This document shows positions 31,764-38,993 of a stretch of DNA of 47,101 nt, piece by piece. Position numbers and translations under genes: made by a program. The notes under the pieces were generated by a model that saw only the letters and a list, made by a program, of their open reading frames with translations, was not told the DNA's origin and made no database searches. Positions within the stretch are counted from its first letter, which is position 1. Each line of letters opens with the position of its first letter. The DNA comes from Candidatus Woesearchaeota archaeon (lineage in GTDB: Archaea > Nanobdellota > Nanobdellia > Woesearchaeales > BM511), in assembly GCA_002867475.1 (NCBI GenBank), contig PKTL01000039.1, positions 1 through 47,101 on the forward strand, given 5' to 3'.

Positions 31764-33378
31764 CTTTTTTTAATGCGGCTTTCACAAGTCCTAAAAATAG
31801 AGGAGCAGGGTTTTCAAGTGTTGATTTAAGTTCTGGGTGAGCTTGAGTAGCAATAAAATAAGGATGATTTTTTAATTCAATAAACTCAACAAGTTTCTTG
31901 TCAGGTGACATACCTGAAAGAATCAAACCTTCTTCTTTTAATACTTCGTGATAATTTGGGTTAACCTCATATCTATGTCTATGCCTTTCATGAACCTTAA
32001 CTTGATCATATAATGAATGAGCAATTGTATCTTTAGAAATATTTGCTGTGTATGAACCAAGACGCATAGTTCCTCCTAAATCTTTAACATCTTTTTGTTC
32101 ATCCATTATATCAATAACCTTATTTTTTGAATCTGAATCAAATTCTGTAGAAGTAGCATTTTCAATACTACAAACATTTCTTGCAAACTCAACCACTGCA
32201 AGTTGTAACCCTAAACAAATACCTAAAAAAGGAATATTATTTTCCCGTATATACCTTATAACTTCAATTTTTCCTTCAGTTCCCCTATTACCAAAACCAC
32301 CTGGGATTATCACAGCATTAATATTTTGTAATACTCTTTTCAAGTCAGATTTCCTATTTATATCTGTTGTCTCAATCCATTCAATATTTATCTTTGTATT
32401 ATTATGTGCTCCAGCATGCACAAGTGCTTCTTTTATACTAATATATGAATCTTGAAGCTCAGTATATTTACCACAAATCGCAATATTCACAGTGTTAATT
32501 GGTGATTTTATACTATTAACTAATTCATTCCATTTGTTTAAATCGGGATTTATTTTAAGATCTAAACTTTTAGATAATAGTTTAGAAAAATTTTCTTTCT
32601 CAAAAATAAGAGGTAACTCATAAACTGTTTCAAGATTAGGGTTTGATAAAATATTTTCTTTTTTTAAATTTGAAAAAAGCGCGATTTTTTCTTTTATTTT
32701 CTCATCAAGAATAAAATCGCTTCTACCAATTATGAAATCTGGACTAATGCCTATTTCTTGAAGTATCCTTGTTGATTGTTGTGTTGGTTTAGATTTTTGC
32801 TCACCAACAGAACTAAGAACAGGAACATAAGTTAAATGACAAAAACAAGTATCTTTTTCATCAAAATCTAAAGCCATTTGCCTAGCAGCTTCAAAAAAAA
32901 GACTCATCTCAATATCTCCCGCGGTACCACCAAGTTCAACAATTACAATGTCTGCATTCTCATCATTACCAATCTTAATCCATTTATCTTTAATCTCATT
33001 AGTAACATGGGGGATCATCTGAACAGTTTTACCAAGATAATCTCCTCTTCTTTCTTTATCAATAACTGATTTGAAAATCTTGCCAGAGGTAAGATTCCAA
33101 TCAAATTTACAAGTTATATCATTAAACCTTTCATAATGGCCAAAATCAAGATCTACTTCGCCACCATCATCAAGAACAAAAACTTCTCCATGTTCAACAG
33201 GATTCATAGTTCCAGGATCAATGTTAAGATAACCATCACATTTAATCTGAACTATCTTTTTATTTTTATCTTTTAGAATACGACCAATACTAGCACTCAC
33301 AACGCCTTTACCAAGGCCTGAGAGCACTCCACCTGAAACAAAAATCCATTTTCTATCTGATTTTGTATTCAAGTTCAT
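31756..33378 (-). CDS. pyrG: CTP synthase
   Basis: Makes CTP from UTP, ATP and glutamine. The N-terminal synthase domain begins KWIFVSGGVLSGLGKGVVSASIGR with downstream NIDPGTMNPVEHGEVFVLDDGGE; the C-terminal class I amidotransferase domain has PGGFGNRGTEGKI, the nucleophile FLGICLGLQLAVVEFAR, and HPELKSTLENPAPLFLG. 540 residues, full length. A TATA-like CTTATAAA lies at 33406-33413, giving a very short leader. Its 3' end overlaps the convergent radical SAM gene. Confidence 0.98.
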   Translation of the reverse strand: MNLNTKSDRKWIFVSGGVLSGLGKGVVSASIGRILKDKNKKIVQIKCDGYLNIDPGTMNPVEHGEVFVLDDGGEVDLDFGHYERFNDITCKFDWNLTSGKIFKSVIDKERRGDYLGKTVQMIPHVTNEIKDKWIKIGNDENADIVIVELGGTAGDIEMSLFFEAARQMALDFDEKDTCFCHLTYVPVLSSVGEQKSKPTQQSTRILQEIGISPDFIIGRSDFILDEKIKEKIALFSNLKKENILSNPNLETVYELPLIFEKENFSKLLSKSLDLKINPDLNKWNELVNSIKSPINTVNIAICGKYTELQDSYISIKEALVHAGAHNNTKINIEWIETTDINRKSDLKRVLQNINAVIIPGGFGNRGTEGKIEVIRYIRENNIPFLGICLGLQLAVVEFARNVCSIENATSTEFDSDSKNKVIDIMDEQKDVKDLGGTMRLGSYTANISKDTIAHSLYDQVKVHERHRHRYEVNPNYHEVLKEEGLILSGMSPDKKLVEFIELKNHPYFIATQAHPELKSTLENPAPLFLGLVKAALKKVN

Positions 33379-33591
33379 AATGTATAATTATAACAGTGAC
33401 CCTCTCTTATAAAGATTGTTATCATTGAATAGGTGTTTTCAATAAGAATCCTACAAAGAAAATAAAAAGATTGACTTAATTCATTCGAAATAAAGAAATC
33501 GGTTAGAAGATACCTATTTTTTTTAATTAAACATATTTTTTATAAACACAAAACTCTTTTTATCATGTATAAATTCTTTAGGTGATATAAA

Positions 33592-33960
33592 ATGTTTGAT
33601 AAAACTAAATGTGAAGAGAAAATGCAATATTTTTACCCTGCATTCAGAATCTTGATTGGGGTATTGTTTATGTATCATGGATACATGAAGTTTCCAATGG
33701 GTGCTACAGGGATATTTCTTGTAGCAGGAATAATAGAATTGATAGTTGGTGCATTATTGATAGTTGGTTTCATGTCAAGATATGCAGCTATGCTAGGTGC
33801 AGCTAACATGGTTGGAGCATGGTTTATAGCACATGTTCCAAATGGTTGGAATCCTTTAACAAATGGTGGAGAACCAGCATTACTATTTTTTGCAGCTTTT
33901 TTAGCGATAGTTGCGTATGGAAGTGGGAGTTGTAGCCTTAAAAAATGGGAACCTTGGTAA
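33592..33960 (+). CDS. DoxX family membrane protein
   Basis: Small four-helix membrane protein of the DoxX family, linked to redox and quinone-related stress in various species. Typical elements are FRILIGVLFMYHGYMKFPMG, IELIVGALLIVGFMSRYAA and PALLFFAAFLAIVAYGSGSCSL. 122 residues. TTTATAAA near 33539-33546 and AGGTGATATAAA before the ATG give a leader of about 25 nt. It overlaps the flavodoxin-fold reductase gene by 16 nt, pointing to joint function at the membrane. Confidence 0.9.
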   Translation: MFDKTKCEEKMQYFYPAFRILIGVLFMYHGYMKFPMGATGIFLVAGIIELIVGALLIVGFMSRYAAMLGAANMVGAWFIAHVPNGWNPLTNGGEPALLFFAAFLAIVAYGSGSCSLKKWEPW

Positions 33961-34514
33961 TCTATGCTCATCCAAAAACTCAAGGGCATTGCCCTTGGAT
34001 TTTAAAACAGGTAGAACTCAATCTAAAAAGGATGGATGAAGAATATGAAGTTATAGATCTCTATAAAAGAGGGTACAATTCGGTTCTTAAAGCTGAAGAA
34101 CTCTATACAGCAAAAAAATATGAAGTGTCTGAAGAGAATAAAAAGATCCAAGAAAAGATAAAATCCTCAAAAAAACTCATATTCATCTATCCAGTTTGGT
34201 GGGGAACAATGCCAGCAATATTGAAAGGATTTTTTGATAGAGTATTTGTAGCAAGATATGCGTTCAAATATGTAAAAGGTGTACCAATAGGGTTATTAAA
34301 AGATGTGAAAGCGTTAGTATTTATAACAAGTGGTGCTCATGAGACTCTTTCAAGAATATTTCAAAGCCCAGTGAAGAATATCAAATATGAAATACTCAGA
34401 TTCTGCGGTATCAAAGCAAAAGTGGTCCAATTTGGCAATTCAAGAGAATTAGACGATAAAAGAAAAAATATGATAAACAAGAAGGTAGCTAAGACTATTT
34501 CAAGATTTTATTGA
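33945..34514 (+). CDS. NAD(P)H:quinone oxidoreductase-like flavoprotein
   Basis: Flavodoxin-fold reductase of the NQO1/KefF/MdaB group. Motifs: VIYAHPKTQGHCPWILK at the FMN/FAD site, IFIYPVWWGTMPAILKGFFDRVF (the family hallmark PxWWxxMPAxLKGxxDRV), and VFITSGAHETLS. 189 residues. These enzymes do two-electron quinone reduction, which fits the overlapping DoxX gene and the MsrAB oxidative repair gene upstream. Start ATG lies inside doxX, implying translational coupling. Confidence 0.9.
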   Translation: MGTLVIYAHPKTQGHCPWILKQVELNLKRMDEEYEVIDLYKRGYNSVLKAEELYTAKKYEVSEENKKIQEKIKSSKKLIFIYPVWWGTMPAILKGFFDRVFVARYAFKYVKGVPIGLLKDVKALVFITSGAHETLSRIFQSPVKNIKYEILRFCGIKAKVVQFGNSRELDDKRKNMINKKVAKTISRFY

Positions 34515-34538
34515 GTTTAACTCTGCACAATCGCAACT

Positions 34539-34546
34539 TTTATAAA
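34539..34546 (+). promoter_or_regulatory. TATA box of tRNA-Asn
   Basis: TTTATAAA midpoint at 34542.5 predicts transcription from about 34569, five bases before the mature tRNA. The same octamer and spacing as at protein genes in this window. Confidence 0.6.
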
Positions 34547-34573
34547 GAAATTCAAAATCCATTTTTCTATTAA

Positions 34574-34667
34574 GCCCTCATAGCTTAGTAGGTAGAGCGT
34601 GCGGCTGTTATTGGATGCAAATCCAACTGATACCGCAAGGTCACCAGTTCAAGTCTGGTTGAGGGCG
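34574..34667 (+). tRNA. tRNA-Asn (anticodon GTT), with intron
   Basis: Full cloverleaf: acceptor GCCCTCA/TGAGGGC, D stem GCTT/GAGC, anticodon stem TGCGG/CCGCA, T arm ACCAG-TTCAAGT-CTGGT, discriminator G as expected for Asn. The anticodon loop reads CTGTTA-[21 nt]-A; removal of the insert leaves CTGTTAA with anticodon GTT. CCA is not encoded. Confidence 0.93.
34611..34631 (+). other. 21-nt archaeal tRNA intron (position 37/38)
   Basis: TTGGATGCAAATCCAACTGAT interrupts the anticodon loop between positions 37 and 38. The intron folds into TTGGAT/ATCCAA closed by a GCAA tetraloop. A bulge-helix-bulge can be drawn with CTGT pairing ACTG (one T-T mismatch), a relaxed form of the archaeal splicing-endonuclease target. 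Confidence 0.85.
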
Positions 34668-34697
34668 CCTTTTTTAAATAAAAACCTAAATGGTGAT

Positions 34698-34771
34698 GAG
34701 CCCGTGGCTTAGTCTGGTAGAGCGCACGACTGATAATCGTGTGGTCACGTGTTCAAATCACGTCGGGCTCA
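34698..34771 (+). tRNA. tRNA-Ile (anticodon GAT)
   Basis: Acceptor GAGCCCG/CGGGCTC, D arm GCTTAGTCTGGTAGAGC, anticodon stem CACGA/TCGTG with loop CTGATAA giving anticodon GAT, T arm ACGTG-TTCAAAT-CACGT, discriminator A. No intron. The bases after A771 are CCA, so CCA may be encoded, followed by an oligo-T terminator. It lies 30 nt after tRNA-Asn; a T-rich TATA-like stretch sits between them. Confidence 0.95.
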
Positions 34772-34773
34772 CC

Positions 34774-34786
34774 ATTTTTTTTTAAT
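34774..34786 (+). terminator. Oligo-T terminator after the tRNA pair
   Basis: A run of nine T starts 3-4 nt after the tRNA-Ile 3' end, the standard archaeal tRNA terminator. It overlaps the stop region of the convergent endonuclease gene. Confidence 0.6.
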
Positions 34787-35552
34787 TATATCCTTTTATT
34801 TTTGAAAATCCTTCTTTATAATCTAATTTTTGCAGTATATTATCTAATATTTTATTGATTTGTTTACTTTCTTCTTTTTTTAATGAAACCATAAATAAGT
34901 CATTCCACCCATATTTTTCTCTTTTATGGGTGTAGTATTTTGGAGATAAATTATAAGATTTAAGAATATTCATAAGATTTTGAGAAAGTTTTTCAGAGAT
35001 TGTATTATAACAAAACTTATTTTTTAGATATCCATCTGTTATCATCAAACCTAATAAAAAACCTTTGGAGTATTCTGTATTGTTTAAGTTTGATGATTTT
35101 AAACAAACTGAAAGAGATTTATTCTCTGAAAAATCCAGATAATCATAGACAAATTTATAGATATATTTTGAGCTAAAACGAATTAATGCTCTATTTCTTT
35201 CTTCATATCTAACAAAAGTTTTCTTATTGAATAATTCTAATATTATTTTTTGAATAAATTTTATCAATTCTTTATCTTTTGAATGACAACAGATCTTAAT
35301 CCTATATCCTTTATCAATATATTGGGTGCCATCTCCAGCCCAAATACCACAATATAAGCCAATCAATAAGTCATTTTTTGATTTTAGTCCATATATTATA
35401 TTTTTTTCATCAATTTCAATATTATTTTTTTTTAAATATTTTTTAATAGTATTTACAGATATATTTTCTTTTCTAGAAATTTCTCTCATTGACAATCCTA
35501 TTTTAGAATAAGTACAGATATTCTGGATCTGTGAGTTACTAATCTTTTTCAT
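34782..35552 (-). CDS. Free-standing LAGLIDADG homing endonuclease
   Basis: Two LAGLIDADG-type helices are visible: LIGLYCGIWAGDGTQYID and GFLLGLMITDGYLKN, each ending in the metal-binding Asp. The first 45 residues hold a helix-turn-helix (GLSMREISRKENISVNTIKK), which may aid DNA binding. 256 residues is right for a single-chain two-motif enzyme. It is not inside an intron or intein; it sits directly after tRNA-Ile, convergent with it. Codon use is extremely A/T-rich, even for this genome. Likely a mobile gene; target site unknown. Confidence 0.88.
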   Translation of the reverse strand: MKKISNSQIQNICTYSKIGLSMREISRKENISVNTIKKYLKKNNIEIDEKNIIYGLKSKNDLLIGLYCGIWAGDGTQYIDKGYRIKICCHSKDKELIKFIQKIILELFNKKTFVRYEERNRALIRFSSKYIYKFVYDYLDFSENKSLSVCLKSSNLNNTEYSKGFLLGLMITDGYLKNKFCYNTISEKLSQNLMNILKSYNLSPKYYTHKREKYGWNDLFMVSLKKEESKQINKILDNILQKLDYKEGFSKIKGYN

Positions 35553-35598
35553 AATAGTTTAATCTTGGAAAAAGCATTATAAATCTCACTACAGAATG

Positions 35599-35639
35599 TC
35601 CACTGAGTATTTTGTCTAGTGGATAATAGAATTTATAAA
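35599..35639 (+). promoter_or_regulatory. Promoter of the glycosyltransferase operon with inverted repeat
   Basis: TTTATAAA at 35632-35639 is centred 26.5 nt before ATG 35662, indicating a leaderless message. Just upstream, TCCACT (35599-35604) and AGTGGA (35618-35623) form an inverted repeat, a candidate regulator site or the terminator of neighbouring transcription. Confidence 0.5.
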
Positions 35640-35661
35640 TAACTTCTTAAGTTCATGTAGG

Positions 35662-37653
35662 ATGATGAAAAAATATTATGGTATAACAAAATCAAACTGG
35701 TTTTTCCTAATGATAATAATTCTCTCATTTCTACTTTTAAAGTTATTATTTTACTCATATACGTTCGTAAACTATGATGAAGGAGTCTATGTTGGCATGG
35801 CAAAATACTATGCGAGCAGTGGCGAAGAAGGTTATTATGAAGAGATAAGGCCTATTGGCGTATCATTACTGATGACTCCATTATACCTATTCTTTAATTC
35901 ATTTATATTAGCAAAAACTATGATATTTCTAGTAAATATAGCTTCCATTATCCTATTGTTTCATATAGTAAGAAAAGAGTTTGATGAAAAAATCGCTAAG
36001 TATTCAACAATGCTTTATGCACTAAGTCCATTTTTTTTAAAATTCTCAGGAATGATATTAAACGATTTGATAGCCTATTTCTTCGTATTTATAGCTTTAT
36101 ATTATGCATGGAACAAGAAGGATTTCCAAGCAGGATTGATGCTCGGAATAAGCTTTCTTTTCAAATTTGTCGGACCTCTTGGAGGTCTTGCAACTTTATC
36201 AGTAATATTATTTAGAGATATAGAAATTGTTCAAAAGATCAAAAGCTCAATATTTCAAGGACTTGGAGGTCTTGTTGGAATAATACCTTTCTTTATCAAT
36301 GCAATAATAAATAATACTGGTACGCTTGTGCAAAAGATAAAAACTCCTTTAATAGATGCATCAAATATAATTCAAGGAGGTGTTTGGATATATGGGCAAT
36401 CAGGTGTTAAAGTTTACTTTTCAGTATTTTTCTCACTTAATATACTGATATTGATAGGACTAATATTTTTCTTAATCAAAAGCAAGAAAGATTTCAAACA
36501 GAATTCCTTAATAATTTTTGCAGCGTCATTTTTCATATACTATTCATTTTTCGTATCAAGATTCGATATCAGATACTTGACATCTTTATTAGTGCCCTTA
36601 TCTATAATTGGTGGGATTGGATTGACAAAGATCAAGATAAGAAAACAGAAATCTCTAAAGAAATATGTTGGCCCAGCAATAACCTTGCTCTTGCTTTTGA
36701 ATATAGTTTTCTCTGCAGATTATTTTCATGAAGATACAAAAACTGATTGGAACTTGATTAGTGAGATAAAGGATAAAGATGTTATGACTAACACGGGTTT
36801 TGCAATGATACATGCAAAAAAAACAGATCTTATAACTTCATCTAATTCGATGCAGATGGATGTTCTTAACTTCTTTAGAAGCAAAGATGAACTATTAATA
36901 TTATCTTTATATGAATATAGATGCAGTAATGATTACTGTAGATTAGAACTGGAAAAAAGATTATCTTCCTTATTCTATAATTTTAATATATCCAATTGTG
37001 GTTATCTCTATGGTCACTCAGTGATGATATTGAATGGTGAAAAAACAATAAGTAATGAAGAATGTAAAAATATATTAGGTCTAGAACTTGAAGAAGTAAG
37101 TAAAGAAAAGGAGATATTTTTCAAGATAAGTGAGATCCATATCAACGATAAAGGTGAAATTTTGCTTATAGATGGATTGAAAAAAGCAGTTGAAATGCTT
37201 GATGGATATAAAGTGATTTTGAGCTTTGTGGATGATGGGAATCTTCCAAATGAAGAAACAAAAGCTGAAATTAAAAATTTATATTCTCAAGATATTGATA
37301 ATATTATTTTTGCAGTAGATAATCTTTATGGTTCCTTATTCAAACACTTTTCAGACAGGTATGGAAACACTTATTACAATCCGCCTTATGATTCAGGAGC
37401 TCCAGCATTAGACCAACTCTGTGTTAATGGTTTTTGGAATCAAGAAACAAAGAATTGTGATCAGATAGATATTTATTTATTAACAGATTGGGAAAACCTA
37501 AAATTCACTCCATCAGTTAAAGTTCAAGATGAACTAACAGTCCTTTTAAAGATGGATGATAAGATAGGGATAGATTTCCCATTATACTCATTAAATGACT
37601 ATAATTTTAATGTACTTAACAGTACTGGTGATTTCCTTAAAGCTTATAAATAA
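35662..37653 (+). CDS. GT-C fold membrane glycosyltransferase (PMT/ArnT-like)
   Basis: A polytopic glycosyltransferase using a lipid-linked sugar donor. The acidic motif in the first outer loop is FVNYDEGVYVGMAKYY (DE pair), followed by EIRPIGVSLLMTPLY, as in the GT39/GT83 group. About 10 membrane helices fill residues 15-365. The C-terminal ~290 residues are a soluble, probably extracellular domain with several Cys (YRCSNDYC, NCGYLY, CVNGFWNQETKNCDQ). It heads an operon with a UbiA-type prenyltransferase and a PAP2 phosphatase, which suggests it uses the polyprenyl-phosphosugar they make. Donor and acceptor cannot be read from sequence. Confidence 0.85.
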   Translation: MMKKYYGITKSNWFFLMIIILSFLLLKLLFYSYTFVNYDEGVYVGMAKYYASSGEEGYYEEIRPIGVSLLMTPLYLFFNSFILAKTMIFLVNIASIILLFHIVRKEFDEKIAKYSTMLYALSPFFLKFSGMILNDLIAYFFVFIALYYAWNKKDFQAGLMLGISFLFKFVGPLGGLATLSVILFRDIEIVQKIKSSIFQGLGGLVGIIPFFINAIINNTGTLVQKIKTPLIDASNIIQGGVWIYGQSGVKVYFSVFFSLNILILIGLIFFLIKSKKDFKQNSLIIFAASFFIYYSFFVSRFDIRYLTSLLVPLSIIGGIGLTKIKIRKQKSLKKYVGPAITLLLLLNIVFSADYFHEDTKTDWNLISEIKDKDVMTNTGFAMIHAKKTDLITSSNSMQMDVLNFFRSKDELLILSLYEYRCSNDYCRLELEKRLSSLFYNFNISNCGYLYGHSVMILNGEKTISNEECKNILGLELEEVSKEKEIFFKISEIHINDKGEILLIDGLKKAVEMLDGYKVILSFVDDGNLPNEETKAEIKNLYSQDIDNIIFAVDNLYGSLFKHFSDRYGNTYYNPPYDSGAPALDQLCVNGFWNQETKNCDQIDIYLLTDWENLKFTPSVKVQDELTVLLKMDDKIGIDFPLYSLNDYNFNVLNSTGDFLKAYK

Positions 37654-37672
37654 ATAAAAAGAACAAGGAATC

Positions 37673-38520
37673 ATGAAAAACATACTTAAACTGATAAGAG
37701 TGACACAATGGTATAAGAATCTACTTGTATTTGCAGCATTGTTCTTCTCAGGAAATTTTCTAAATATAGATCTCGCAATAACAACATTATTGGGTTTTTT
37801 TCTACTCTCAATAATATCTTCAGCAGGATATATAATGAATGATTTTATTGATAGAAAAAAAGATTCGCTAAATCCGGAAAAGAAAAACAGAGTGCTTGCA
37901 AACGGGAAAGTGAGTATAAAATTAGCATTATCAATATCCTTAATATTCTATTTTTTAGGGTTCATATTATCATATGTTCTTTCAGTGCAATTCTTTTTCA
38001 TAGTATTATTGATAGCACTAATAACTATTATATACAGTCTTTGGCTTAAGCATTGTGAATTTTTAGATATAATATTGATATCATCAAATTTCATATTGCG
38101 TGCACTTGCAGGAGTCGTATTGATAAGTGTGGTTCTTTCACCTTGGTTTTTCCTAGGAATATTTTCACTTGCGTTTTTTTAGTATCTGCAAAAAGATATG
38201 GTGATCTGATTTTTTTAAAAAAGGATGCGAAAAAATACAAGCCAGTACTTGCAAAATATGATACTGAAATATTGAGATCGATGATGCATATGTTCATGAC
38301 AATCTTGGTTTTGATATTTGGATTTTACTCGTTTTTTTCAGGAAAAGAAAAGCTTTTTGTGCTTTACCCCTTACTAATATATTTTCTACTAGTTTATTAT
38401 CAAGGAGTCTTGAAAGGTGAACCATATTCAAGAAATCTAGAAAAAATAATATTTGATAAAAGATTGATGATTACTGGAATCCTATTATTCATCGGATTGA
38501 TAATAGGTGTATATATATGA
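37673..38520 (+). CDS. UbiA-family phosphoribosyl/prenyl transferase, split by a frameshift
   Basis: Resembles decaprenyl-phosphate phosphoribosyltransferase (DPPR synthase): IRVTQWYKNLLVFAALFFSG, the Asp-rich AGYIMNDFIDRKKDSLNPEK, NFILRALAGVVLISVVLSPW, then VSAKRYGDLIFLKKDAKKYK. The protein is in two ORFs (37673-38182 and the frame from about 38181 to 38520). The break is at GCG followed by seven T then AG (38174-38180): eight T would keep the frame and give the expected AFFLVSAKRY. So it is a 1-nt loss in a homopolymer (real or an assembly error) or a site of -1 frameshifting. About 282 residues if joined. It overlaps PAP2 by 4 nt. Confidence 0.85.
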
Positions 38521-38957
38521 GTTTAAAAGAAAAGATATTCAAAGAAATAACATTAGCAGGCAGTGGTGCAGCAAACATTCTGATTATAGCAATCCTTCTA
38601 ATAATTGGTGAAACACGAGCATTTATTTTATTGACAGCATGTTTGATAATTTCAATCACCCTAACAGTCCTTATAAGATCTTTTTATTTCAAGAATAGAC
38701 CAAAGAAACAAAAACATAATAATTTTCTTGAAAAGATAGATGCATCAAGCTTTCCAAGCCTCCATTCAATGAGAGTTGCTATGTATCTTTTCATATTCAC
38801 ATCATTATATGGTTATCTTGCATTTATAACATTTTTACCCTTATCCATACTTGTGGTGATTTCTAGACTGATATTAAGAAAGCATGATGTGTATGATGTA
38901 AGCTTTGGATTTATTATAGGCTTGATTATCTCATATGTTTTAGTTTTATTATATTAA
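38517..38957 (+). CDS. PAP2-family lipid phosphatase
   Basis: Membrane acid phosphatase of the PAP2 type. The three-part site is visible: KNRPKKQ, then SFPSLHSMR (PSLH instead of PSGH), then SRLILRKHDVYDVSFG with the SRx5HxxxD pattern. Five or six membrane helices in 146 residues. Next to a DPPR synthase-like gene it would remove the 5'-phosphate from polyprenyl-phosphoryl-ribose-5-phosphate, as in mycobacteria. It overlaps the UbiA gene as ATGA, so translation is coupled. Confidence 0.9.
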   Translation: MSLKEKIFKEITLAGSGAANILIIAILLIIGETRAFILLTACLIISITLTVLIRSFYFKNRPKKQKHNNFLEKIDASSFPSLHSMRVAMYLFIFTSLYGYLAFITFLPLSILVVISRLILRKHDVYDVSFGFIIGLIISYVLVLLY

Positions 38958-38993
38958 AATATTAAAAAATAAATAATAAGAACCTAATTAGGT

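Noticed and set aside
33379-33591. Hidden gene or RNA in the 213-nt gap between pyrG and doxX
   Set aside because: I see only two divergent promoters, AT-rich filler and the doxX ribosome binding site; no ORF with a start signal or stable hairpin.
34574-34771. tRNA repeats as an integrated-element attachment site
   Set aside because: I looked for a duplicated tRNA 3' end near the endonuclease gene and found none, so no attachment-site pair is supported.
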